Shown piece after piece: positions 23,601 through 33,799 of a DNA stretch of 64,000 nucleotides. The first letter of the stretch is position 1. Each line of letters opens with the position of its first letter. Source of the stretch: Siderastrea siderea. Its lineage: Eukaryota > Cnidaria > Anthozoa > Scleractinia > Rhizangiidae. The position numbers and the translations under genes were made by a program. The DNA lies in assembly GCA_964030785.1 (NCBI GenBank), contig CAXIQD010000367.1, forward strand, positions 72,001 through 136,000. The letters are read 5' to 3'. The notes under the pieces are model-generated. The model was not told the origin of the DNA. It was given only the letters and a program-made list of their open reading frames with translations, and made no database searches.

Positions 23601-26600
23601 GTAGTAAAATAAACATATAAATTTATTAAGGTTATATGTTAATTGAGGGAGCGACCTCTGCAAAGCAGCACACTGCCAGCTCAATACAAAAGAAATATAA
23701 AAATTCAAAAATTAAATTAAATTTAAGGGGAGTTAGGAGTTAGGCGAGCTATATAAGTGTAATGGAGCAGTCATAATATTTAGAGGTAATGGTAAAGGAT
23801 CTGTGCGTTTAGTTTGTGTGGACGAGATCTAGTAGACATGTGATAGTTGTGTGAAATTTGGTTTATTGTGTAGTGTATGTAGAGTAAATATTGATTAGGT
23901 GGATAATTTTCTTAGAGTGAATGATCTATAAAAATGTGTAATTATGTGGTCTTTTTTGCGATTTCAGCATGCTTTCCTGAGGAACCAGTATAATATATAG
24001 AGTATCAGCATAAAAGATTTTCGTTCTTAAGTTTGTCGTAATTTTAATTTTCATCCACATGAATATTAAGTAACAGTTTTTTACAAAAATGAACAAGTTT
24101 TGTACATTAATTATTTGCTGAGTATCTCTTTCGTCCATTTAAAAATCACCAGTCTTGGTGTGAAATGTCAAAATAAAACCAAATGTCTGCCTTTCTTTCT
24201 CTGTTGCTTAGTAAAAAATCCATTTGCCGGGCTCTTTTTTCTGCTTTTCGTTCATTTCCCCAATATTGTGACGTAAGCACCCATTCGGCTATAATATTTG
24301 GGGAGCCTCCATTGCCAATGAAGAATAGAAACAGCTTGAATGTATCTTTATCGGTAATGGGTTTTTGCCAGAAAATACGTTTGATGTTGGAAGGCCAGGA
24401 ATTGAGAGGACAGAATGCATCACCGTTGATAGAGTGGAAGAGGTCTTGTCGTTTCAGGATGGTGGTAGATTTGGAGTTGTTAGAGAAGTTTGATTGGTAG
24501 AGGTTGAGGAAGAAATGGTTGTCTGTGTGATTCTTTAGTGCAGCTTAGTATTGAGATGTCTGTAGAGGATAAGAATTATAATATATAAATATAATGAAAA
24601 TTTTTTTTTTGTTTTTTTTTTGTTTTTGTTTTTTGTTTTTTTGTTTTTTAGGTAACTGAGGTCAAAAAGAATAATTGAAGGAGAAGACAGGAATAAAATG
24701 GAGAAATAAAAAGAGAAAATGTGATATAAGATAAAATGTGTTGTTAGATGGAGACAGAGAGAGAAAAATCTGAAAGGACTTCTCATATAGGATATAAGAT
24801 TAAGGATGCATCGACACCGTGGCTCCTGTAATGTTGTGAGTCTTCAGGGGCAAAGCACAACTGAGCAGGGATGTTTCTAGTCCGGCGCCAGACCTTTGCC
24901 CGACATCCCCGTGTCGAGTCCTAGAAAAACAGATTAAGGAGAACGAGGGATATATAGCAAGAGACAAGAAAGTGTAAGACGCTAGCAAAAGAAAAGTGTA
25001 TGGTGATCGGTAGAAAAACCGACTCTTCCAGAAAGAAACAGCAAATACGGATAAGAACCAAAAAATAAAATGAAAAAGAAGAAGAAGAATAAGAAGAGAA
25101 TTAATTAAAATTGTTTGAATCGAAATTTATTGTATAATTTATTTATATAAACATGGGTCGGGTGCAGAATCCATGGGAGACAAACAATGCAGTTTAGGAA
25201 CCGGGTTTGAGGTGAAAGAACAATAACAATTCTTTGGGAACTAAAATTTGCGGCATTATACAAATCTAAACCTAAAAGAAATATTCTGCGGTAAAGAAAA
25301 AGAGCTTATACTAATTCAACTAGGGTAGTGGGGACGAAATTCTTGGGGTAGTAAAACCCTTAAGAGACCGCGGCATCTCAAAAAGCCGGGGTTTCTTTTA
25401 CGGAAGAAATAAAAAACTTAAAAAGAGGGAGAATTAGAAAAATTTCCGTAGAAAAAGGGAAAATAATAATAAAAATGAACAATACTTACGTAGCGGATTG
25501 GATAAAGTCGAGAAGACGCGGGAAGAAATAAAAAACTTGTCACGTAAAAAAATCGCTTAAGGCGAAAGTAACTTTATGTTGCAAAGAAAAAAATTTTTTC
25601 AAAGCTGACGCCAAAATGACGTGACTTTGGTGACGAGTTGGTTGCTATGGTAACCTCGTCCCAGGATTGCTCTTCCAGAAGGCAAAATGGCGGTTTGCAA
25701 GCATGTGTTCGATGAATGGAACCTGTTTATGTGGTTTTCCATCTTTCGAAATAGTACGTTGATTGTAATGATAATGGAAAAAGATTGGAATTCGCTATCA
25801 TGTAGGTGGAGAAAACAATCATGTGTTTGTGAAGAAAAGTTATGAGTTATGGATTGATGCGTCGCCATTTGTTCGTTCTTTTGCAGATAAGTTGTACCAA
25901 AGTGAGAGGCATCTGGATGTCTGAGAAAAGTGAGTATGTATTTATATCGTTACGTGAAGGTTAAATATTAGGTTAGTATCTGTTTTGTAAACCAAACCCC
26001 AATTGGTGGAAATAATTCTTGAATATTTTGGTTGTCATCACAAATCAACAGTAGTAACTTATATGTCTAATAAACTTCTAACTAAGATATATAAGACTTA
26101 ACTTAGGCCTGAAACTTCTGGATCTGGGAGAAAATACGATTCATAACAGATTTCTATAATATTTATCTCGTTCTTTGCTTCAAAATTCTTAATTGGCAAG
26201 GTTTTTTGTTTGCGTCCTATTGAATACCTAAATTTAATTAAGGCAAACAAACAAACAAGGGAATAAAATAAACGAAGACAAATATAAGTTTAAAAATTTT
26301 AATTTAATTGTAAAGTTAAATTCATGAAATTTGTGAACAATATTAAATTGATAGAAGTTTTTTGTTATTTACAGATGTTGAGTTTTTAGGAAAATTTCAA
26401 TTATTGATAAATAACTGTATACTTACATATCTATATATAGAGTCACAGTAACACTTTCTTGGTTAACGGGCTTTGTTTTTTTCTTTAACAAAAAAGTGCT
26501 CTCGATGAATGAAGGAACAGTTTTAGTTCTGGAGAATTCCAGACTCCGAAACAGAAACAGAAAAATGCCCTATGATATCCGGAAATGCATGAGCCCTGCT

Positions 26601-27710
26601 AGCGTTGAAGTGTATAAATCTTGCTATTGTAACTCTTGCCCGGCTACTCTAGTTTCGATCCAGCAGAGGCTGAGTTCACTTGGTGAATTACGAGCTAAAC
26701 GTTTCAAGAAGAAGATGCGATTACCGTTTTTTGCTAAAACTGAATGCCAATTCACAAGGAGGTGGGATGAGATACGTTAAGATGAGCTAACTATTACTTT
26801 GAGCAAGGTAGCCTGTTCAAAAAGGCGTTGGCATCCAGAGGTGCCATTCATTAAGAAATCATGCAGCCATCAATTAATTGAAGATAAGCTCATGGGGAAG
26901 GGGGTGGTGAGTCCTCGAATTTTTTCCTGAGAGTGTGCGACCCACATTTAAACCTGTAACCCCTTTTAGACCAGGATACGCAACTTTCCAATCCAAATTT
27001 CGGCCTTGACCTTTGAAAACATTTCCCCTTTCAATGCGTATCCAAAATGGTAAGACTCTGTTACAATTTTAGACTAGCAGACATAACGTGCCTAATTTCA
27101 GTCCAAGTTGTCATATTCAACACTTTTTTCAGACCAGCGGTCTCAAAAACCATCCCATACTTACATGCGGCTAACACCCGAAAATACCCACGGTTACCTA
27201 ATATGTAATAAGTATGCCATGTTCCAAAAATCATGGACACATTTTAATGAGTGCAAATCTAGGAGGATCGCTACATTCGATGATTTTAATCAGACAAATG
27301 CAACAACAGCAACCATAATAAAATTTAGCAACAGTGATGTAGTTATCATTCTCACCATGGCAGGTAATTCCATCACCAGTAAAACCTGACTTGCAGGAAC
27401 AAATGTAAGACCCTTGGGTATTTGTGCAGTTAGCATTTACGTCACAGACTAGGGAAGAAGCAGTGCACTCATCAACGTCTAAAAAGAAAACAACAAACCT
27501 TAGCCTTCCAAATTGCAAACCAAAACATGAAATACCTACCTAGTAATCGGGGTGACCTTATGAAACCCTCTGACACGGTATCAGACTGATACAAGATGAA
27601 TGAATGAATGAGTGAATGAATGAATGAATGAATAAATGAATGAATGAATAAATGATTGATCGATCGATTGCTAGATCGATAGATTGATCAATTGATTGAT
27701 TGATTGATTG

Positions 27711-27795
<85 letters not shown>

Positions 27796-29200
27796 CTGGC
27801 TGGCTGGATGGTTGGTTGTTTGAATGAATGAATGATGATTGGATGAATGGATAGATGGATGGATGGGTGAATGGATAGGATGGGTAAACGGCTGGATGGA
27901 TGGATCAGACGGATGCAAAAGTTTTCTTTAGATAGGGTGGGCCTAGGTGAGTTATCAAGCTTCCTTACGTGAGAGCCGTTCTTAAATACAAGGAATCTAC
28001 CCTTTTAATCCTCAACTCACCCTCTGTGGTCATATTGCAGTGTGCGAGAACAGTCTTGCCAGGTATAACCGAATCAAACCAGTATTTGCCGCTGACGGCT
28101 TGACTTCCTTCACTCGCCTTTATTTCTTTACATGTTTCTGCAGGCAGCTCAAGGATGGAACCGAGGGGGACTGAAACGAGGAAAAAGGTTGATTTTACCC
28201 TTTTGAATTTGTAACCACTAGCAACCGAACTTGTATGAGAAACAGAAAAACGTCTTCGTCTTCGTCTTCGTTTATTCCAAAAGCTTTCATCATCTTAATC
28301 CGGTGAAGGGGAAGGGCACCCAGGGAATGGAATTTCTCGCCTGAAAGATAGCAGAATCTCGCCTTCTAATACCTACGAGTCTTGGAGGCCATTACCGGAA
28401 GTGTACAACTTCCATACTATGTCTGTTCATGAAAAACCTTTTTTCAAGTTGGGTTATTGTTAGATGACCCGAAGGCTTTCGACGATTTCAAATATGATCC
28501 ATATCAAAGCTTCCAGAAAATATCCAAAGAACAACCGAAATTTTTCAAGAATAACTGAAGCGAATCTAAAAAGTAATTCCAAATTGTGAAAAGACGTTGC
28601 ACAAAGACAGGGAAATTGGTCCTTCTGGGTAAAGGGCTCCCCATAATTGGCTTCATTTTCAGTGATATCTTCCCGTTTCCACCGGAAGAGACACCAAGAT
28701 AGTTCAAGCAGTGGCCATTTTAGATTGTAACATTCTTAGCCCTACCATGCCACATTTTTTCACAACTGGTAAAAGGCATTTAGAATACCCAGGATTCCCA
28801 AGGTTTTCCAGCCCCAAATCTGTAAAAGTCAGCTAAGAAATCCGTCCTAGACCGAAGATTATATTAAGCCGCTTCAAATTCACTGATAAGACGGGTAAAT
28901 TACCATTGTTGTTTGCAAAAAGGGGAAATATATGCTATGCTAGTGTTGAGTTCCTAGTATACTAATTGTGGAACACTCTTCCATTAGAATTAAGATTGAG
29001 TGCCTCTGGAGACATTTTTAAGAAGCGTTTGAAAATTCACCTTTTTAAAATGGCGTTTAACTTGTAAATACATTTATAATGTTGAGCTTTTATTGATAGT
29101 TTCCGTTTTCAACCTTTTTTTTAAGTTTATATCTAATATAATTAACTTTTTATTGTGAAGCGCCATGAGCAACTAGTGATAATGGCGATATATAAATGTC

Positions 29201-29262
<62 letters not shown>

Positions 29263-29907
29263 CTAAGTTATTCCGGAGATAAATAATATGTGTCCAAACA
29301 GTTCTCTTGACTCCTGGGCCCGGTTGTTCGAAGCAGGGTTAAGCTAACCCAGGATTAGCGTCAAATTTGAATTCAGTTTTACAGCTTAACGACGTAGATT
29401 CCTGCAAATTATTTTCGCTTTGAAATTTGACTTTGGCTGCTTTCAAATTGTCTCGTAAAATTAGCACTGGAAACGCTTTTTAACAAGAGAAACAGAAACC
29501 TTGGACGACATTTAACCCAGGGTAGCGTTAATCGGCTTTCGACCAACCCGGCCCTGATGTATATATCCGGTTACTAATCTCTACACCAGTTTACCTCTAT
29601 CCGTTCGTCGGTAATAATATCTGACTGGATCAGGAATAAAATCCTCCGGTCTGGCTTCCTTCGTTCTGTTATTGAACTCACACATGCCGACAGAGATCAC
29701 ATAGTTGAAACTTTGACAGCGATCGTCTCTGTCGCAGGATGACACGCACTCATGTCCAAGTTTGGCCATCATCGTGTGATAAGTGTGTCGCTGTAACATC
29801 CATCCAGATATGGATACCTCGAATCGACATTGCTGGGTGACTGCTCTGTAAGGCATCTGGCCCAAGACAAGCAGAAGTAAGAAACTGAAGAATTGCCTCA
29901 CGTCCAT
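15870..29907 (-). CDS. Gene A: secreted PAN-EGF4-D8C protein (seven exons)
   Basis: Joining exons 29595-29907, 28021-28170, 27356-27478, 19696-19818, 19081-19203, 18002-18139 and 15870-16234 gives 1335 nt with no internal stop and every intron in phase 1. The 444-residue product has a signal peptide (about 1-24), a PAN/apple domain (27-104), a fibrinogen-like module (105-154), four EGF repeats of calcium-binding type (155-323) and a D8C domain (324-444) as in uromodulin, GP2 and OIT3. No membrane anchor follows, so it is probably secreted and may bind glycans or proteins outside the cell or in mucus; the ligand is unknown. Intron 6 uses a GC donor. Intron 3 is 7.5 kb because of the 3511-bp tandem pair. 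Confidence 0.88.
16882..17296 (+). mobile_element. 415-bp insertion with tRNA-derived SINE and inverted arm
   Basis: It is flanked by the 12-bp duplication AGTAGCAACTTT (16870-16881 and 17297-17308), and unit B keeps the empty site near 55333. The right part is a SINE: a tRNA-like head (17104-17174) followed by a body AACTGCATAAGTTGCGTTAA... A second copy of the body lies at 16945-17050, preceded by its inverted copy at 16885-16935, so the insertion is a composite of at least two SINE bodies. Confidence 0.85.
17104..17174 (+). repeat. tRNA-like SINE head (not called as a functional tRNA)
   Basis: Acceptor arms GGCTTGT and GCAAGCC pair. The A-box TTAGCTCAATTGGTTAGAGC and B-box GGTTCGAGTCC of RNA polymerase III promoters are present. 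The anticodon stem has a mismatch and the base before the would-be anticodon GGT is C instead of T. It continues into a SINE body, so it is best read as a SINE promoter. Confidence 0.75.
17538..17661 (+). repeat. Microsatellite (TCC)n/(TCA)n
   Basis: Runs of CTCCTC change into CATCATCAT. The corresponding site in unit B (55575-55626) has only the ATC part. The serine-rich open frame across it is an artefact. Confidence 0.9.
18000..18001 (-). other. Non-canonical GC 5' splice site, intron 6 of gene A
   Basis: The donor reads CCAG|GCAAGG. GC donors usually have an otherwise near-perfect consensus (CAG|GCAAGT), as here. The paralogue has CCAG|GCAAGA at the same point (56022-56023), and both keep phase 1 and the same acceptor in front of ECxNY. 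Confidence 0.75.
18002..18139 (-). CDS. Gene A exon 6: EGF repeat 4
   Basis: A 138-bp phase 1-1 exon encodes [19 protein letters not shown], then [19 protein letters not shown] and KTSCVVIP. The 5' splice site is CCAG|GCAAGG, a GC donor. Reading through instead gives a stop at about codon 15 of the intron, so splicing here is needed to reach the D8C exon. Confidence 0.88.
19081..19203 (-). CDS. Gene A exon 5: EGF repeat 3
   Basis: A 123-bp phase 1-1 exon encodes [18 protein letters not shown], then [19 protein letters not shown] and KTCQ. All six cysteines are present and the donor is GCCAAG|GTAAGC. Confidence 0.92.
19696..19818 (-). CDS. Gene A exon 4: EGF repeat 2
   Basis: A 123-bp phase 1-1 exon encodes [18 protein letters not shown], then [19 protein letters not shown] and KICQ. 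The donor is GCCAAG|GTCAGC. In gene B the same donor reads GCCAAG|ATCAGC. Confidence 0.92.
22130..22143 (+). promoter_or_regulatory. RFX-type X-box in tandem block, copy 1
   Basis: GTTGCTATGGTAAC fits the X-box consensus GTHNYYATRRNAAC at all 14 positions. It lies 33 bp before an ATGGCGG start, and a CRE-like TGACGTGA lies at 22106-22113. RFX factors use such sites in ciliary and other promoters. Binding is inferred. Confidence 0.55.
22176..23269 (+). CDS. Candidate small spliced gene in tandem block, copy 1
   Basis: An ATG in the context CAAAATGGCGG opens [20 protein letters not shown] and is open to 22334. A likely internal exon, 22376-22418, lies between TTCTTTTGCAG and AAAA|GTGAGT. It joins in frame (phase 1) to 22986-23269, whose acceptor follows a T-rich tract and which is open for 94 codons to a TAA, including [20 protein letters not shown]. 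The donor of the first exon is not settled. I recognise no family. The conserved-looking cysteine run and basic tail ([12 protein letters not shown]) are the only features. It is antisense to gene A inside intron 3. It could equally be chance. Confidence 0.35.
25641..25654 (+). promoter_or_regulatory. RFX-type X-box in tandem block, copy 2
   Basis: This is the identical second copy of the X-box, 3511 bp downstream, with the same CRE-like site and ATGGCGG after it. Confidence 0.55.
25687..26780 (+). CDS. Candidate small spliced gene in tandem block, copy 2
   Basis: This is the exact second copy of the candidate at 22176-23269, with exons 25887-25929 and 26497-26780 and the same uncertain first donor. 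If the duplication is real, two identical genes lie in the intron. If it is an assembly error, there is one. Confidence 0.3.
27356..27478 (-). CDS. Gene A exon 3: EGF repeat 1
   Basis: A 123-bp phase 1-1 exon encodes [18 protein letters not shown], then [19 protein letters not shown] and ITCHG. Six cysteines and the D.DEC...N...GSY signature indicate a calcium-binding EGF. No counterpart remains in gene B between 57492 and 57969. Confidence 0.92.
27597..27905 (+). repeat. Tetranucleotide microsatellite (TGAA/TGAT/TGGA)n
   Basis: Runs of TGAATGAA, then a pure TGATTGAT tract of about 110 bp, then TGGATGGA variants. It lies in intron 2 of gene A. Confidence 0.92.
28021..28170 (-). CDS. Gene A exon 2: short fibrinogen-like module
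   Basis: The exon is flanked by CAG acceptor and GG|GTGAG donor, 150 bp, phase 1-1. It encodes [16 protein letters not shown] then GKYWFD and [11 protein letters not shown]. The pattern CKEI...G.YW......CNMTT is the opening strand of fibrinogen C-terminal or collagen-C-like domains, which often occurs as a stand-alone piece in cnidarian extracellular proteins. Confidence 0.8.
28966..29067 (+). pseudogene. LINE reverse-transcriptase ORF, last 33 codons
   Basis: The frame reads [20 protein letters not shown] then [13 protein letters not shown] and stops. LWN.LP...R.....FK..LK.HLF is the usual C-terminus of CR1/L2-type LINE proteins. The upstream part is missing (5' truncation is normal for LINEs). 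A short 3' UTR and a (TTA)n tail follow to about 29262, inside intron 1 of gene A. Confidence 0.7.
29203..29262 (+). repeat. (TTA)n tail of the LINE fragment
   Basis: About 19 TTA units follow CGATATATAAATGTC, a 3' end typical of CR1/L2-like LINEs. Confidence 0.85.
29316..29554. mobile_element. MITE-like element with GGGCCCGGTTG ends
   Basis: The left end GGGCCCGGTTGTTCGAAGCA is mirrored by TTTCGACCAACCCGGCCC on the right; inward, GGGTTAAGCTAACCCAGG is partly mirrored by TTTAACCCAGGGTAGCGTTA. Length is about 239 bp and it is non-coding. Confidence 0.6.
29595..29907 (-). CDS. Gene A exon 1: signal peptide and PAN domain
   Basis: The start ATG opens [20 protein letters not shown], a clear hydrophobic signal sequence, then the mature part begins near QQC (Cys27). 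Cysteines 54, 58, 64 and 76 in [22 protein letters not shown] fit the PAN/apple fold. The exon ends at GATAGAG|GTAAAC. The paralogue starts at the equivalent ATG and has the same splice point. Confidence 0.9.
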
Positions 29908-30216
29908 GGACAGGAATTGAAAGCTTGTCTGGAAACAAAACCATAAAAACAGAGTTTTGACAATTTTCTAGAATTTGCCTAGATCGATCAGTGATCTATT
30001 AAAAAATTATTTGTTTTTTTTTTCTTTTCGCTTATCTCCTAAAAAACAGGTTCTTTACAGTTGATCCACGTCACGCGTGAACGGAAACTCTAAAATTCAA
30101 AACAACGTGACGAGTCACGTTCTCCATATTTGGGCATTCGCCTTGTGTTTTCCGAGATTCACAGAGGGATTTCGAAAATCGAAAGGAGATCCCGAATCTG
30201 TCACAGATTTTTCGAA

Positions 30217-30471
30217 ATGTTCAGACCTGGTTATGTTGATGCCTTAGGTCGGAAGAACAGGCCATGTAGGCCTCTCCACAAGGACACGAGAAGACGAATA
30301 ATTGGTCGTTATTTGACTGGCGAGGGACCGACAGCGATCTCCACAGCAGCTCCTGCAACTCCTGGCGCTGTTCAGATTGTATCATTCGACATCATAAAAC
30401 GTTCAGTACATGTGAGGCATTCAGTCAAGGGGGACGAGGTTATCCTTCTAAACTTTCAGAGGACGTTCTAG
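30217..30471 (+). pseudogene. Transposase N-terminal (HTH) fragment
   Basis: The frame reads MFRPGYVDALGRKNRPCRPL, then HKDTRRRIIGRYLTGEGPTA and IS, after which similarity is lost. The KDTRRRIIGRYLTGEGPTAIS segment resembles the DNA-binding helix-turn-helix of Tc1/mariner or Pax-like transposases. No catalytic domain follows. Confidence 0.5.
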
Positions 30472-30596
30472 AATCTATTGAATTGTTCAGACTAGCGAAA
30501 CCTAGGATATATTGATGGGAAAATCGCGAAAGATTGTTGAGCAATAGGTTATGCAATAGACGAATCACAGGTCTCCAAAGCGTAATATGAGAGAAT

Positions 30597-30990
30597 GTAT
30601 GTAGCTGAAATTCGATTGAAAATAATCGGCAGTTTTCCTTGGAAAATACCTAAAAATCAAAATAGAGTTTGAAAAACCTTACCTGTTGTGTGTTTGCTGT
30701 GTCTTTACCGCTTTTCCGAACTTCTGGAGGCCGTTTTGGGCGATATTCTGTGTAACGGTCGATGGGACGTCTTGTCACGTACTAGTCGCTTGACTTTGAC
30801 GTGATGTCGCATCGACTGTTAAACAGAAAATCACCCCAAACGGCCTCCAGAAGCTCGGAAAAGCGGCAAAAACACAGCAAACACACAACAGGTAGTGGTC
30901 TTCAAACTCTATTTCGCTTTTTACTAGGTATTTTGCAAGGAAAACTGCCGATTTATATCTTGAATCGAATTTCAGCTCCATACAAACAAC
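30597..30990. repeat. Near-palindrome with ~170-bp arms inside the Tc1-like element
   Basis: The left arm, for example CTTCTGGAGGCCGTTTTGGG and TGTTGTGTGTTTGCTGTGT, is mirrored on the right by CCCCAAACGGCCTCCAGAAG and ACACAGCAAACACACAACA. The spacer is about 50 bp. Arms differ by scattered substitutions. Confidence 0.85.
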
Positions 30991-31480
30991 TCGCATGTTT
31001 ACGCTTTGGTTAACTGTGGACGAAGCGTCGGCTGTCTTTAATCAACCTCGAAACTAGGAAAAACTGTCATCAATAATAATTGCTTGACACGGCACATGTA
31101 TCTTGGTTTTCGTCCACTTCATTCAGAGCTACCGTTCTTACACAAGCGTTCAGCTCCAAGGTTTGTTCTGGTTTGGTTGAAACAGGAATCCCGCGTCAGC
31201 AAAATAATTGACATAATTTTACCTACTTTTACGTCTAAAACGTTTTTGAACCCCTGACAAGAAGCGAACCCAGAAAATAACGCGGTCTGTCGATAAAACA
31301 AAGATTTTTCCCGTCACAACCTCTTGCTTCTCCAAAGATAGAATCCATTTTCGCAAATTTCAATGAGATCTTCAATATTTCCTTTGTGATCTCCGTTATG
31401 TCACTGAAAGTAGCTTGTTCATTTGAAGACTCGGATCACGTGTTCAGGTTTCCGTTCACGCGTGACGTGGATCAACTGTA

Positions 31481-32975
31481 ACAACTTTCGTAGAAGCCGT
31501 AGTTCGATAGCAACTCGTTCAAGTAATTTAGCGGAACACTCACTCGCCTTTACTGAGGGCGGAAAGCACACGCCAAAACTATAATTGGTTGTTACACAAA
31601 CGACTGTTCTTACTGGTTATTTTTTGTTTTTAGACACAACAAATAAGCTTCTTTTGGCATATTTGTTTCGAGAGAGAGGTCCCAGGGACAAAAACACAGG
31701 AGTGAATAAACATGATAACTTAACAGGAAGGCATCTTTTACTTCCCATAGTTTTTGTCTCGAAGGCCTCGTCATAGAGTTGAATTTCAATATGTCTAATA
31801 AAGGCATAAAAAGAAGAAAATATTTTGTTTTGTTTCAGTCAATTTTCTTTTCTTTTTTTGCCTACTGCAGATAGACCTGTGAAGCTAAGATAATTGTATT
31901 TGCCACTATGCATAAGAAAGCAATTTGTTTTAGTAGTGGGACATCTCACGCACTTAGCTTTGGAGATGTTACTATCCCAGAAAGCTGACGAAAATCTGAA
32001 ACGAAATTTGTATACGTATGTTCATAAACTACAAAAGAACCATGCAGTAAAGATCGAGTGAATAAATTTGTCGGTTATGCGCAGAGACAACCCAATTTGA
32101 CCAACTCTTCAAAAGATGCAATTTAATAAAGATGTTCCTTAATTATAATTAATCAGCACCATGCTACAAAGTGACGAAAAAATATTTAGTGGACGTTTTA
32201 ATTAACAAATCAGTCTATTTTTCGAAATTCAGTACTTCTGCGAAAGTATAACTGTTTCTATGCATTAACATCCGTTTTGCAGAATAAAAAAATAAACCTG
32301 CGTAATCGAATTTTTCATAGACAAAACAAGTTGGAGCAGATTAGCTAAAGAGGCAATTTTATTTGTATCTACTTGATTCAATAGTCGTGAATAGTTGACT
32401 ATGATAAGCATAAAGTCAAACAAGTGGATAATTGAAAGCAGTGAGATAGGAACATAGACGAATTAGATTGCCAAACTTGGTTTTCGGATCCAGTATGAAG
32501 TTTGAATTTTAAAAAGAGAGACACCTGGCCTTGTCTGGTACTAGACAGCAACAAACGCACCGGCATTCATATGGCAGCTTTAGAGTATTAAGTCGGTCAT
32601 ATTGCTGGGAGGCTAACGTTTCTTTTATTGGAGCCCTCCAAGTTACGTCCCCCTTAAAATGCAAACTCATGCTTAATATTACTTTTTGTAGCAAATCGCG
32701 CACCTCATGAAAAAGAAAAATCTCCTTCTACAGCTGAAAAGTAGGATTTTGACAGTTGCTCTGCGTCTAAACGCTAAAAGACTAAATTGTTCAAAATGTA
32801 TAATGAAGAAACTTAGCAAAAATTAAAAGATTTCTTACCAATTGCTTGTGATTTTCAAGTTCTCAATTCAAGAATATAACATATTACAGGAGGTTAAAAC
32901 GTTTTTGTTGGTAGCTGCCACTGTTTATTGCATCGTAGTGTCCTAAGCTTAATTATGTCTAATTACGATGCAAAG
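31481..32975. other. No supported gene
   Basis: AT-rich sequence with frames of at most 65 codons and no domain, RNA gene or clear repeat. Confidence 0.4.
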
Positions 32976-33775
32976 ATCGCCGAAACAAGTTTCACAGTTG
33001 TTAGTTTGTCACGTTTCTGATAAATTATTTAAAGTTAACTAAGAGCTATGCTTAAAGATTTTGTTTCTTTGTGAGGAATGGAAGTCGCATTTAATATATT
33101 ACCTTAATTCGTTATTATGTATGTCACGTTATTAATGCAGTATTCTCTACATCCCTTGGCAAAAAGCCATTAAGTTAGAGAAATCATCGATTTTTATTTA
33201 CAATGTCATGCTTGCGAAAATATCTTATTAGAAAGCGATACATATTTACCGCTGTCACACTTTTATTTGCAAGAAAGTATTAAATTAAATTAAATAAAAA
33301 TTCACAGGAAGTCTCGCGTATGTTTTCAGCATTTAGTTACCTGCTGTGTCAAATAACTCCGTTAAATACGAGCTCGTAAAATCCAGTGTCGAGTTTAACC
33401 GATTTTGCCTAATTTTTTTATTCGCGAAATGAGTATCGCCGAAACAAGTTTCACAGTTGTTAGTATGTCACGTTTCTAATAAATTGCTTAAAGTTAACGA
33501 AGAGCTAAGCTCTACCATTTTGTCTCTTTGTAAAAATTGGAGGTCCCTTTCAATTTATCACCTTAATTCATCATTATGTATGTCACGTTATAATATAGTA
33601 TTCTCTCTTCGCAAAAAGTAGTTAAGTTAGAGAAGTCATAAAGTCATAGATTCTTATTTACAATGTCATGCTTGCGAAAATATCTAATTAGGAAACGATA
33701 CATATTTACTACTGTCACACTTTTGTTTGCAAGAAAGTATTTTTAAAAAACACAGGAAGTCTTTGCATGTTTATG
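32976..33775 (+). repeat. Two direct copies of a ~340-bp unit
   Basis: GCCGAAACAAGTTTCACAGT starts both copies (about 32980 and 33434). Each continues through GTATGTCACGTTATTAATGC-type sequence and CATGCTTGCGAAAATATCT. Divergence is moderate. The segment between them (33330-33410) recurs at 35240-35310. Confidence 0.75.
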
Positions 33776-33799
33776 AATTTACATTTCAGCATTGTTACG

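Larger units (their letters stand above)
23546..27056 (+). repeat. 3511-bp tandem block, copy 2
   Basis: This is the head-to-tail repeat of 20035-23545. Only one base at each outer edge separates block from flank (G before copy 1, C before copy 2). Lack of divergence means either a very recent duplication or an assembly duplication. Confidence 0.95.
9842..29907. repeat. Segmental duplication, unit A
   Basis: Sequence and order match unit B at about 47880-59264: a CGCGCTTGG-type minisatellite, a shared non-coding block (12.1-14.9 kb versus 49.0-52.4 kb), a degenerate tandem array after the stop codon, then the gene with its exons in the same order and phase. Unit A is longer because of later insertions: 10262-11447, 13311-13603, 16882-17296 and 20035-27056. 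Confidence 0.85.
30056..31480 (+). mobile_element. Tc1/mariner-like element, TA-flanked, 31-bp TIRs
   Basis: CAGTTGATCCACGTCACGCG and following AACGGAAAC appear at the left end and inverted at the right end, each flanked by TA. The body contains a helix-turn-helix fragment (30217-30390) and a nested near-palindrome. It lies upstream of gene A and is not part of unit A or B. Confidence 0.78.

Noticed and set aside
20035..27056. Pair of LTRs of a retroelement
   Set aside because: The copies abut directly with no internal region, have no TG..CA ends and no primer-binding site.
27688..27918. Frame of repeated NQSI residues
   Set aside because: It is the translation of a TGAT tetranucleotide array.
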